Below are positions 10,711 through 19,007 of a DNA stretch of 28,375 nucleotides, piece after piece. Both the position numbers and the translations under genes were made by a program. Source of the DNA: Lindgomyces ingoldianus. Taxonomy: Eukaryota; Ascomycota; Dothideomycetes; Pleosporales; Lindgomycetaceae. The first letter of the stretch is position 1. Every line of letters starts with the position of its first letter. The notes beneath the pieces are model-generated. The model saw only the letters and a program-made list of their open reading frames with translations. It searched no databases and had not been told where the DNA came from. Where the stretch lies: assembly GCF_010093535.1 (NCBI RefSeq), contig NW_022985251.1, forward strand, positions 8,474 through 36,848, written 5' to 3'.

Positions 10711-10795
10711 TCCTAAGGAGCTAAGGGAGGGGGTTTTTTGGCATAAGTACTAGTACCTATCTGTAAACGCCCCTATCCCCCTCCCACTCTACTCT
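10711..10795. repeat. ACTAGT-centred hairpin element, copy 6
   Basis: TAAGGAGCTAAGGGAGGGGG, TTTTTTGGCATA, core AGTACTAGTACCT (ACTAGT at 10749-10754), then AACGCCCCTATCCCCCTCCC. The left flank GGAGCTAAGGGA matches the GGAGATAGCTAAAGGGA flank of copies 1 and 2. It lies at the junction between the helicase block and the second A-rich track. Confidence 0.8.
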
Positions 10796-11308
10796 TATAT
10801 AAAAAAAAACATAGCATAAAGAAAAGTATAGCATAAAATAAAAGACAGTATAAAGAAAAACATAGTATAAAAAGAATATAGCGTAAAGAAAATATAGTAT
10901 ATAAAGAATATAGTAAAAAGATAATATAAAAAAAAGCATAGTATAAAAATAAATATAGTTTAATAAAAAATATAGCAGAGAAAAAAAAAAGAAAAAAAAT
11001 AGAGTATATAAGTATAGTGTAAAAAGAATTAAAAGATAAAATATATAAAATAAAAAAAAATTAAAATATAAATAAAATACAGTATAAAAACAGTAGAGTA
11101 TAAAAAAAGTATAAAATAAAGATAAATATAAGTTAAAAAGTAAAGTAAAAAAATAAAAGTAAGTATAAATAAAATATTAGTATAAAAAAGTATAGTATAA
11201 AAAATGTAGTATAAAGAAAACATTATTATAAAAAAATAGTATAAAAAAATATAGCATAAAGAAATATATAGTTATAAAAAAGTTAAATATAAAATAAAAT
11301 ATTAAAAT
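10796..11308. repeat. A-rich degenerate short-repeat track 2
   Basis: Same word set as 1-1630 (AACATAGTATAAAGAAAA, AGTATAAAAAA). It ends where repeat A copy 1 begins. The minus-strand Phe/Tyr-rich open stretches are composition artefacts. Confidence 0.75.
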
Positions 11309-11379
11309 ACTACAACAGTTTATAAATAATCTGTAAAAGCAAAGCTTGCTTAGAGCAATAGTTAGCACATTAAGGTAGG

Positions 11380-11580
11380 TGTAAGGCATGATGTCCTAGA
11401 GTAGGATAGGATGGCCTCCCCTAGCCTGTTTAGAGGTCACATGACCTGTGCTTTGTATATAAGCATAAATTCTAACAAGTAAGGCTTAGCAGTAATTTAT
11501 TTTTCTTATAATACACTCTTATCTTTCTTTAAAAGCTTACTTTTAGTGCTATCTATGCTATCTACTATTTTATCTTTATA
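11380..11580. mobile_element. Solo LTR, family G (201 bp)
   Basis: Starts TGTAAGGCATGATGTCC and ends TTTATA (expected CA changed to TA). It is flanked by the perfect 5-bp duplication GTAGG (11375-11379 and 11581-11585). Repeat A copy 2 has the empty site with one GTAGG at 15559-15563. Inside are the inverted arms AGGTCA/TGACCT (11434-11447) and a TATATAAG box (11456-11463), consistent with an LTR promoter. Confidence 0.9.
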
Positions 11581-11607
11581 GTAGGTTATTTAGGTTTAAG
11601 AATAGTT

Positions 11608-11896
11608 TATAATAATTTTTATAAATTATTATATCTTAAGTTGCTTAAAACTTATTTAATAAGTTTTTATATTAGCTTTAACTATAACTTAACTTTGTTT
11701 TTTATAGTTACTTTTATTTTTTTAAGTATTTAGTTGCACCTTTTCTTTTAGCTAGCTTAGTAGTTTTCTAATATCCTTTATATAAGGCCTATAGGTGTTA
11801 ATAGCATTTCTAGGTTCTAAGTCCCCACACACTCCTATATTCCTTTAAGTAGATTCTTACTGCATTTAGACCTATTGTCTTGCCTGCGCTGTTACA
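11608..11896. mobile_element. Solo LTR, family H, heavily mutated (289 bp)
   Basis: Starts TATAATAATTTTTATAAATT (RIP form of TGTAACAATCC...) and ends GCGCTGTTACA. It is flanked by TAGTT at 11603-11607 and 11897-11901; copy 2 keeps the empty site at 15581-15585. It aligns over its full length with the much less mutated LTR at 13369-13647. Differences are nearly all C-to-T or G-to-A. Confidence 0.93.
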
Positions 11897-12004
11897 TAGT
11901 TGTAGCATAATGCTTAGCAAATTAGTATTAGACAGGTAATAGACATATAATAATAATATTTAACTATAGCATGTAAATAATTATAGCCTATAACTAAGCA
12001 TAGC

Positions 12005-12038
12005 TAATACTAATCTCTAACACACTAATATAGCTAAA
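12005..12038. repeat. 30-bp minisatellite remnant (about one unit)
   Basis: CTAATACTAATCTCTAACAC and ACTAATATAGCT match the mutated units at 15690-15810. It marks the left-hand copy of the terminal block of repeat A. Confidence 0.7.
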
Positions 12039-12582
12039 AAATATAGAATAAATATAGCTAACTATAATTTAAATATGTTTTATATAACATATACTAAAGT
12101 AAACTACATATAAGTTAATATTAAAGTGTACTTATATTAAGTATACTTTTTTATAAAAAAAATATATAAAAAATATATAAACTAATAAAAAAATTATAAC
12201 TAACTAGTTAGTGTGTTTTAAAAAAGATTTTACTTAACTTTATAGTTTATAAACTTAAATATATTAAGTATAGTAAGCTTTACTAATAACTTACTTTATT
12301 TTTTATAATACTATAAAGATAGTAAAATTATTACTATTTATATACTTTTTTACTTATTACACTTTTTATAGCTATTTAATATAGGTTATTTTACTTTTTA
12401 AAAAAGTATATAGGCGCTAAGCTAAAAACTTTATACATAACTAAATTACTTATTATAAAGTATACTTATAAGTAAAGTAATACTTAAAAGTAAATAATAG
12501 CTAGCTAATTTTTAGCTTTAATTAAGTTAGTAAAATTTATTTTTTAAAAACTAAAAGTTTATATAAATTTAAGATTAGTTAT

Positions 12583-12818
12583 TATCTAAATAAAAGTATT
12601 TAAATATGCTATTAGGTGTTATGTGTTATAGGCTTGTGTTATAGTTGTATATATAAATAGATAAATATTCCTTTCCTTTGCATAAACTTAGAAGAAGAAG
12701 AACAATTAACACTAGTTACCTACTACCCCTCCTACATAATGTGTACACTGTGCAACTCTCTTTGCCTTGCACGTACTTGCTAATTATAAATGCTAGCTAG
12801 TATAGAGCCTATTTAACA
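12583..12818. mobile_element. Solo LTR, family D (236 bp)
   Basis: Starts TATCTAAATAAAAG (TG changed to TA) and ends GAGCCTATTTAACA. Flanked by GTTAT at 12578-12582 and 12819-12823. Its last 14 bases and the preceding GTGTACACTGTGCA region resemble the LTR of the Copia element at 20862-28051, so it is a related but diverged Copia LTR. Repeat A copy 2 lacks it near 16340. Confidence 0.88.
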
Positions 12819-13290
12819 GTTATTTAGAAATTAGTTAATTATTAGCTATAATTAAAAAAACATGTTTTAGCCTTAGCTTTTAACATAGTTTTAATTTTAT
12901 AATAGTCTTTTTTTTTTTTACACCTTGTGTTTTTTAGTGTTACACCTGTTTCTTTTACTGTCTAATACTACTACACTACACCTAATACTGCTACTTAATA
13001 TTTTTAATTTAATTATTTTAGTATTAAAGCCCTAGTTGTAGAGCTGTAGCTTATGTAGTTTATTACTTCTATAGGAATTTCTTAAAGTGCTAGGGAGCTC
13101 TAGCGCTGCCTCTACCTCTGTCTCTACCTCTCTATTGCTGCAAAGATTAATGTAGTACATGTAATACTTTAATAAGCTATTTTACTTATATAACTGCTAG
13201 TTTAGCTTCTTTAACTACTATTTAAATATAATAGGCTAATGCTTAGAGGTGTTAGTAAGAGATTACTTAGTAGTGTTAAGAAATGCATAA

Positions 13291-13368
13291 AGTAAATTAT
13301 AGTAAATTATAGTAAACTACAGTAAATTATAGCAAACTATAGTAAACTATAGTAAATTACAGCAAACT
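13291..13368. repeat. 10-bp minisatellite (AGTAAAYTAY), left part
   Basis: Tandem 10-bp units such as AGTAAATTAT and AGTAAACTAC. The array is split by the solo LTR at 13369-13647 and continues at 13648-13747. Units vary mostly as T/C and A/G. Confidence 0.9.
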
Positions 13369-13647
13369 TGTAACAATCCTTATAAATTGTTCTATCTCAG
13401 ATAGCCTAGAAGGCCCCTGTATCGGCCCCAACCTCGACCTGGCCCCGACCCCTGCTATTACCCCTATTCCCTCATGTATTTAGTTGCACCTTGCCCTGTA
13501 GCTAGCTTAATAGTTTTCTAATATCCTACGTACAAGGCCTATAGGTGTCATTGGTATTCCCAGGTCTCTGAGTCCCCACGCACTCCCATATGCCTCTGAG
13601 TGGATTCATACCGCATTCGGACCTATTGTCTTGCCTGCGCTGTTACA
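13369..13647. mobile_element. Solo LTR, family H, lightly mutated (279 bp)
   Basis: TGTAACAATCCTTATAAATT at the start and CTGCGCTGTTACA at the end give the TG...CA structure with inverted TGTAACA/TGTTACA tips. The flanking duplication is AAACT (13364-13368 and 13648-13652). It is unusually GC-rich for the window (CCCCTGTATCGGCCCCAACC) and keeps CpG, TCA and TGA, so it inserted after, or escaped, most RIP. It resembles fungal LTR-retrotransposon termini; the internal element is absent. Confidence 0.95.
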
Positions 13648-13747
13648 AAACTATAGCAAATTATAGTAAATTATAGTAAATTGTAGTAAACTACAGTAAA
13701 TTGCAGTAAACTATAGTAAATTATAGTAAACTATAGTAGATTACAGC
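13648..13747. repeat. 10-bp minisatellite, right part
   Basis: Continuation of the array interrupted by the family H LTR, with units AGTAAATTAT, AGTAAACTAC and AGCAAATTAT. Its counterpart in copy 2 is uninterrupted at 17259-17440. Confidence 0.9.
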
Positions 13748-13789
13748 AGCAGGCAGTAATCCCTAGTAGATATTAGTTGTGTTGCAAGT

Positions 13790-14450
13790 AGCTCTACGTA
13801 TAGAGAGAGTTCTAGGGGAGTAATGCCTCTAGAAAAAAAGCTTTACTAAGTGCAGTAATAATTGCACATAAGCTAGTGTTAGTGTAATAGGAAATTACTA
13901 AGCTTTAAGCAGCTAATAAGGCAGCTACATTAAGAAAGGCCTACGCTTAACAGCTTAAAATAAGTTTAGAGCGCGCAGTAATAGAAAAAAGGCAAAGAAG
14001 CTGTTAGATTAAAGCACTATTTCTAGGCTTCTTAAGATAAATAATAGGTTTTAGATATAATGTATAGAATAATAATTAATTGTATTAATTAATTAAACAT
14101 TTTTTTTTGTCTGCTCTGCTCGTGTTGCTCAGCTTTGTTTTTCCGGTCTGAGTCCCTCGCGCACTAGCCCTATGCGTGACTAGCTTGCAACATGCTGCAA
14201 TTTGTTGCAAAATGCTGCAATTTGTTGCAAAATGCTGCAACATGCAGCAATTTGCAGCAACATACTGTTCGAGCTTATTGCTCGTACTATGTAGCAGCTT
14301 TTGTCCAGCGTTCCTCCTGTCTTGACAGCAGGTGCGCATATCTGACAGAAGCAGGTGTAAGCTAAAGTAGATGAGCAATCCTAAAGGTGCTGCGGACAGT
14401 GCAATTAGACTAGGCATAACGCGCAAACGTGTAAGCAAGAAGTAGAAGTA
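13790..14450 (+). pseudogene. Pogo/Fot1-type transposase C-terminus, zinc knuckle
   Basis: After removing the LTR at 14002-14347, the plus strand encodes a decayed Ala/Lys/Gln-rich, probably coiled-coil stretch. A basic segment NRKKAKK at the LTR junction follows, then a C-x2-C-x4-H-x4-C zinc knuckle (Cys codons at 14391, 14400 and 14430, His at 14415). C-terminal coiled coil plus CCHC knuckle is the usual tail of fungal DDE_1 (pogo/Fot1) transposases, which cut and paste DNA at TA sites. The catalytic DDE part is not visible. A frame change separates the coiled coil from the knuckle. The homologous stretch in copy 2 keeps the knuckle at 18395-18436. Confidence 0.65.
14002..14347 (+). mobile_element. 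Solo LTR, family B copy 1 (346 bp)
   Basis: TGTTAGATTAAAGCAC at the start and GCGCATATCTGACA at the end (inverted TGTYAGAT/ATCTGACA tips). The flanking duplication is GAAGC (13997-14001 and 14348-14352). It contains an 8-unit 10-bp array of TGCAAYWTGY at about 14187-14266. It interrupts the transposase relic. Confidence 0.93.
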
Positions 14451-14586
14451 GTATCTAAATAATATTCTAGGCTGTACTGTACTCTATAGTGCTAGAGTGG
14501 GTTGTTATGGGCCATAATAACGTTTGTTGTGGTGTGGTCTTGGCAAAAGTGAGCAACTCAGGTGTGCGAGCAACTGCTAATCCCCG

Positions 14587-15019
14587 TGTCAGATTGAAGC
14601 ACTGTTTCTAGGCTTCCTAAGATGAATGATGGGTTTTGGATATGATGTATAGGATGATTATTTATTGTATTAATTGATTTATGTTTCTTTTTCTTTTTGT
14701 GTCTGCTCTGCTCGTGTTGCTCGGCTTTGTTTTTCCGGTCCGAGTCCCTCGCGCACTAGCCCTATGCGCGACCAGCTTGCAACATGCTGCAATTTGCTGC
14801 AACATGCTGCAATTTGTTGCAAAATGCTGCAACATGCTGCAATTTGTTGCAAAATGTTGCAAAATGCTGCAATTTGCTGCAACATGCTGCAATTTGTTGC
14901 AAAATGCTGCAACATGCTGCAATTTGCAGCAACATACTGTTCAAGCTTATTGCTTGTACTATGTAGCAGCTTTCGTCCAGCGTTCCTCCTGTCTTGACAG
15001 TAGGTGCGCATATCTGACA
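14587..15019 (+). mobile_element. Solo LTR, family B copy 2, expanded array (433 bp)
   Basis: TGTCAGATTGAAGCAC to GCGCATATCTGACA, flanked by CCCCG (14582-14586) and CCCCA (15020-15024), a duplication with one G-to-A change. It keeps TGA and TGG where copy 1 has TAA and TAG, so it is nearly unmutated. It is longer than the other copies because its 10-bp TGCAAYWTGY array has about 16 units (14777-14936). The open frames crossing this array on both strands are products of the repeat, not genes. Confidence 0.95.
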
Positions 15020-15024
15020 CCCCA

Positions 15025-15140
15025 ACACACCAATGCGGCTAATGCCAATCCCCGACACACTAATGCGGCTGATGCCAATCCTCAACACACCAATGTGGCT
15101 GATGCCAATCCCCGACACACCGATGTGGCTAGAGAGGTGG
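15025..15140. repeat. 30-bp minisatellite, about four units
   Basis: Units contain CCCCGACACACCAATGCGGC and TGATGC. This is a lightly mutated form of the repeat seen at 15690-15810 and 18592-18759. The array is cut at its left end by the family B LTR. Confidence 0.9.
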
Positions 15141-15386
15141 AACAGACGCAACTAACCATAATTTAAACATGTTTTACACAACGCATGCTAGAGCAAACTG
15201 CATGCAAATTAGCATAAAGGTGCACTTACATTAGGTATACATTTTTTTTAAAAAAGAATATAAGAAACACATAAGGTGACAGAGAAACAGCGTTACTAGA
15301 GTTTATCTAAAGAAATTCTAACTAACTAGCGCGTCTAAAAGAGGAGATTCTGCTCAACTTTTTGTTCTGCAAACCTAAATATAATA

Positions 15387-15404
15387 AGCAGAGCAAGCTC
15401 TGCT
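15387..15404. repeat. 18-bp palindrome at the end of repeat A
   Basis: AGCAGAGCAAGCTCTGCT: 8-bp arms around AA. The same sequence ends copy 2 at 20808-20825. AGCAAGCTCTGCT recurs in the Copia leader near 21329 and 21450. Mutated forms lie near 12270 and 16060. Confidence 0.85.
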
Positions 15405-15492
15405 AATAAAATAAAACATAGTATAAAAAAGTATAAAATATAGTATTAAAAAAAAGTATAGTATAAAAAAAACATAAAAAAATATATAAAAT
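15405..15492. repeat. A-rich short-repeat track between A copies
   Basis: AACATAGTATAAAAAAGTAT and similar words join the end of copy 1 to the start of copy 2, in the same arrangement as track 2 before copy 1. Confidence 0.7.
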
Positions 15493-15689
15493 ACTACAAC
15501 AGTTTATAAATAATCTATAAAAGCAAAGCTTGCTTAGAGCAATAGTTAGTACAATAAGGTAGGTTATTTAGGTTAAAGAATAGTTATAGCATAATGCTTA
15601 GCAAATTAGTATTAGACAGGTAATAGACATATAATAACAATATTTAACTATAGCATGTAACTAATTACAGCCTGTAACTAAGCATAGCT

Positions 15690-15810
15690 AATACTAATCT
15701 CTAACACACTAATATAGCTAATGCTAATCTCTAACACACTAATATAGCTAATGCTAATCCTTAACACACTAATATAGCTAATGCTATTTCCTAACACACT
15801 AATATAGCTT
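15690..15810. repeat. 30-bp minisatellite, four heavily mutated units
   Basis: Four units of the form TAATCTCTAACACACTAATA followed by TAGCTAATGC. Compared with the lightly mutated unit (CAATCCCCGACACACCAATG then CGGCTGATGC) all changes are C-to-T or G-to-A. ACACAC and the final ATGC stay intact. Confidence 0.9.
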
Positions 15811-16356
15811 AAAAAGTAGAATAAATATAACTAACTATAATTTAAATATATTTTATATAACATATACTAGAGTAAACTACATGTAAATTAATATAAACAT
15901 GTATGTATATTAAGTATACATTATTTTAGAAAAGAATATAAGAAATATATAAAGTAATAATAAATAGTGTTACTAAAGTTTATTTAAAAAAATTATAACT
16001 AACTAGTGTGTTTTAAAAAAAAGAGTTTACTTAACTTTATATTTTATAAACTTAAATATATTAAGTATAGTAAGTGTTACTAATAACTTACTTTATTTTT
16101 AGTAATACTATAAAAATAGTAAAATTATTACTTTTTATATTTTTTTTTACTTATTACACTTTTTATAGCTATATAATATAGGTTATTTTACATTTTTAAA
16201 AAAGTATATAGGCGCTAAGCTAAAAACCTTATACATAACTAAATTACTTATTATAATAGCTAGCTAATTTTTAGCTTTAATTAAGTTAGTAAAATTTATT
16301 TTTTAAAAACTAAAGGTTTATATAAATTTAAGATTAGTTATCTAGAAATTAGTTAA

Positions 16357-16574
16357 TGTTACGTATACTAAGAGCCTTAGCTAGGGCTTAGAGCCTAGGA
16401 CTAGGGCTTAGAGCCTAGGACTAGAGGCTTAGAGCCTAGGACGCAGCTTAGGATCTAGAGATATTATGTTCTAAAGCTTAGTGTATATAAGGAGAGCCTT
16501 TAGCTCTCTTAGATAGCAGAGTCACTTTATCTAATCTTCTAAACAGCTACTGCTAGGCTATTTTATCCTCTACA
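16357..16574 (+). mobile_element. Solo LTR, family E (218 bp)
   Basis: TGTTACGTATACTAAGAGCC to TTTTATCCTCTACA, with duplication GTTAA (16352-16356 and 16575-16579). It contains three tandem units of CTAGGGCTTAGAGCCTAGGA (16381-16441). A TATATAAGG box near 16484-16492 is followed by a GAGAGC/GCTCTC stem-loop, as expected for an LTR promoter and R region. The empty site is present in copy 1 near 12837. Confidence 0.92.
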
Positions 16575-16644
16575 GTTAATTATTAGCTATAATTAAAAGA
16601 ACATGTTCTAGCTCTAGCTTTTAACGCGTTTCTACTCTTATAAT

Positions 16645-16865
16645 TATAACTAGGTTAGCATAGTTAACTACGTAGCCTTCTCTTGCTTATAGAGGTTTAG
16701 GCTAGGCTAGAGATAACTGCTAGTGCTAGTGCTTACCCTAGCATTACCTATATATATTATACTATGTAAGAATGCTTAGCTTAAGTATTCTTATGTGTAC
16801 CTTTTAGTACAGTAGGAAAAGTTGTATAGTATTAGCTTAGCAGGTAGAGCGCCTACTTTATTATA
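16645..16865. mobile_element. Solo LTR, family F, with tRNA-like segment (221 bp)
   Basis: TATAACTAGGTTAGC (probably TGTAAC... before mutation) to CTTTATTATA, flanked by ATAAT at 16640-16644 and 16866-16870. Copy 1 has the single ATAAT near 12900. The right end holds TAGCTTAGCAGG and TAGAGCGCCTAC (16833-16856), which closely match the A box, D arm and start of the anticodon stem of a eukaryotic tRNA. No 3' half of a tRNA follows. It could be an LTR or a truncated tRNA-derived element. Confidence 0.75.
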
Positions 16866-17258
16866 ATAATAGTCTTCCTCTTCTTTGCACCTTACGTTCT
16901 CTAGCGTTGCACCTGTTCCTTTTACTGCCTAATACTGCTACACTACGCCTAATACTGCTACCTAATATCTTTAATTTAATTATTTTAGCATTAAAGCTCT
17001 AGTTGTAGATCTGTAGCTTATATAGTTTATTACCTCTACAGGAATTTCTTAGAGTGCTAGGGAGCTCTAGCGCTGCTTCTGCCTCTGCCTCTACCTCTCT
17101 ATTAAGGCAAATATTAATGTAGTACATGTAATACTTTAATAAGCTGTTCTGCTTACATAACTGCTAGTTTAGCTTCTTTAACTGCTGTTTAAATATAATA
17201 GGCTAATGCTTAAAGGTGTTAGTAAGAGATTACCTAGCAGTGTTAGAAAATGTATAAA

Positions 17259-17440
17259 GTAAATTGCAGCAAATTATAGCTAACTATAGTAAATTGTGGT
17301 AAACTATGGCAAATTGTAGCAAACTACAGCAAATTGCGGCAAACTATAGCAAACTAAAGTAAACTACAGTAAATTGCAGTAAACTACAGCAAATTGCAGC
17401 AAACTATAGTAAATTGTAGCAAACTACAGTAGATTACAGC
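17259..17440. repeat. 10-bp minisatellite, uninterrupted copy
   Basis: About 18 units of AGYAAAYTRY (AGCAAATTGC, AGTAAACTAC, AGCAAACTAT), homologous to the LTR-split array in copy 1. Confidence 0.9.
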
Positions 17441-17705
17441 AGCAGGCAATAATCCCTAGTAGATATTAGTTATGTTATAAGTAGCTCTACGTATAGAGAG
17501 GGTTCTAGGGGGGTAATGCCTCTAGAAAAAAAGCCTTACAAAGGGTAGCAATAATTGCACATAAGCTAGTGTTAGCGTAATAAGAAATTACTAAGCTTTA
17601 AGCAGCTAATAAGGCAGCTACATTTAAAAAAGCCTGCGCTTAACAGCTTAAAATAAGTTTAGGGCGCGCAGTAATAAGAAAAAGGCAAAGAAGCAGGTGT
17701 AAGCT

Positions 17706-18362
17706 TGTTAGATATGCGCACCTACTGTTAAGACAGGAGGAACGCTAGACAAAAGCTGCTACATAGTACAAGCAATAAGCTTGAATAGTATGTTACTGCA
17801 AATTGCAGCATGTTGCAGCATTTTGCAACAACTTGCAGCATGTTGCAGCTGGTCGCGCATAGGGCTAGTGCGCAAGGGACTCAGACTGGAAAAACAAAGC
17901 TAAGCAACACAAGCAGAGCTAACAAAAAGAAAAAGAAACATTAATTAATTAATATAATTAATTATTATCCTATACATCTGTTAGATTAAAGCACTGTTTC
18001 TAAGCTTCCTAAGATAAATAATAGGTTTAGATATAATGTATAGGATAATAATTTATTGTATTAATTTATTAATTCTTTTTCTGCTCTACTTATGTTGCTT
18101 AGCTTTTTGTTTTGCTGATCTAAGTCCCTTGCGCACTTGCTCTATGCGCGACTAGCTTGCAAAATGCTGCAATTTGCTGTAAAATGCTGCAAAATGCTGC
18201 AATTTGCTGCAACATACTGTTTAAGGTTATTGCTTGTACTATGTAGCAGCTTTTGTTAAGCGTTCCTCCTGTCTTAACAGTAGGTGCGCATATCTAACAA
18301 CATTATATCCAAAAACCTATTATTTATCTTAGGAAGCCCAGAAACAGTGCTTTAATCTAACA
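17706..18362 (-). mobile_element. Solo LTR, family B copy 3, inverted and interrupted
   Basis: In reverse orientation: TGTTAGATATGCGCACC on the left and CAGTGCTTTAATCTAACA on the right, flanked by AAGCT (17701-17705 and 18363-18367). It is split by a second family B LTR (17979-18299). Without that LTR and its duplication it is about 331 bp, matching copies 1 and 4. Confidence 0.93.
17979..18299 (+). mobile_element. Solo LTR, family B copy 4, nested in copy 3
   Basis: TGTTAGATTAAAGCACTG to GCGCATATCTAACA. The target duplication is ACATC (17974-17978) and ACATT (18300-18304), one C-to-T apart. It inserted in the opposite orientation into an LTR of its own family. Confidence 0.93.
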
Positions 18363-18591
18363 AAGCTAAAGTAGATAAGCAATTCTAAAGGCGCTGCAAA
18401 CAGTGCAATTAGACTAGGCATAACACGCAAACGTGTAAGAAAGAAGTAGAAGTAGTATCTAAATAATATTCTAGGCTGTACTGTACTCTATAGTGCTAGA
18501 GTAGGTTGTTATAGGCTATAATAAAGTTTGTTGTAGTGTAGTCTTAGCAAAAGTAAGCAACTTAGGTGTGCAAGCAACTGCTAATCCTTGA

Positions 18592-18759
18592 CACACTAAT
18601 GCGGCTCGTGCCAATCCCTAACACACCAATGCGGCTGATGCTAATCCCCGACACACCAATGCGGCTGATGCCAATCCTTGACACACTGATGCGGCTGATG
18701 CCAATCCTCAACACACCAATGTGGCTGATGCCAATCCCTAACACACCGATGTGGCTAGA
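18592..18759. repeat. 30-bp minisatellite, nearly six units
   Basis: Units contain GACACACCAATGCGGCTGAT. They are intermediate in mutation level between those at 15025 and 15690. The open frames on both strands here (Met-Arg-Leu and Ile-Gly-Ile repeats) come from a repeat unit divisible by three. Confidence 0.9.
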
Positions 18760-19007
18760 GAGGTAGAACAGACGCAACTAACTATAATTTAAACATGTTT
18801 TACACAACGCATGCTAGAGCAAACTGCATGCAAATTAGCATAAAAGTGCACTTACATTAGCTATACATTTTTTTTAAAAAAGAATTTAAGAAACCTATAA
18901 AGTAACAGAGAAACAGCGTTACTAGGGTTTATCTAAAGAAATTCTAACTAACTAGCGCGTCTAAAAGAGGAGATTCTGCTTAACTTTTTATTCTGTAAAC
19001 CTAAATA

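Larger units (their letters stand above)
11309..15404 (+). mobile_element. Repeat A, copy 1 (decayed pogo-like element)
   Basis: Begins ACTACAACAGTTTATAAATA and ends at the palindrome AGCAGAGCAAGCTCTGCT (15387-15404). It matches copy 2 (15493-20825) along its length except for private insertions: six solo LTRs here (11380, 11608, 12583, 13369, 14002 and 14587). Between them it holds a 30-bp minisatellite at both ends, a 10-bp minisatellite and a fragment of pogo/Fot1-type transposase with a C-terminal zinc knuckle. The 11900-13260 part is heavily mutated and nearly identical to copy 2; the 14350-15180 part is much less mutated than its counterpart. Its true transposon ends were not found, so it may be a segmental duplication of a decayed element. 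Confidence 0.7.
17530..18450 (+). pseudogene. Pogo/Fot1-type transposase C-terminus, copy 2
   Basis: Second copy of the tail described in copy 1. A coiled-coil-like stretch rich in Gln, Ala and Lys (around 17540-17690) is interrupted by the LTR nest at 17706-18362. It resumes with the CCHC knuckle: Cys codons at 18395, 18404 and 18434, His at 18419. The knuckle Cys/His residues survive although neighbouring Gln codons have become TAG. No DDE residues of this element are seen. The separate transposon at 19008-20800 has its own transposase in the opposite orientation. Confidence 0.62.

Noticed and set aside
14085..15166. Overlapping open frames of 60-160 codons on both strands
   Set aside because: They lie across the 10-bp array of the family B LTRs and the 30-bp minisatellite, which stay open in many frames because of the repeats. 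Several frames overlap on both strands, and the interval is explained by LTRs.
16645..16865. A functional tRNA gene
   Set aside because: Only the A box, D arm and start of the anticodon stem are present; no T arm, B box or closing acceptor stem follows.
18562..18777. Paired open frames with Met-Arg-Leu and Ile-Gly-Ile repeats
   Set aside because: They come from the 30-bp minisatellite, whose length is divisible by three; no independent evidence of coding.
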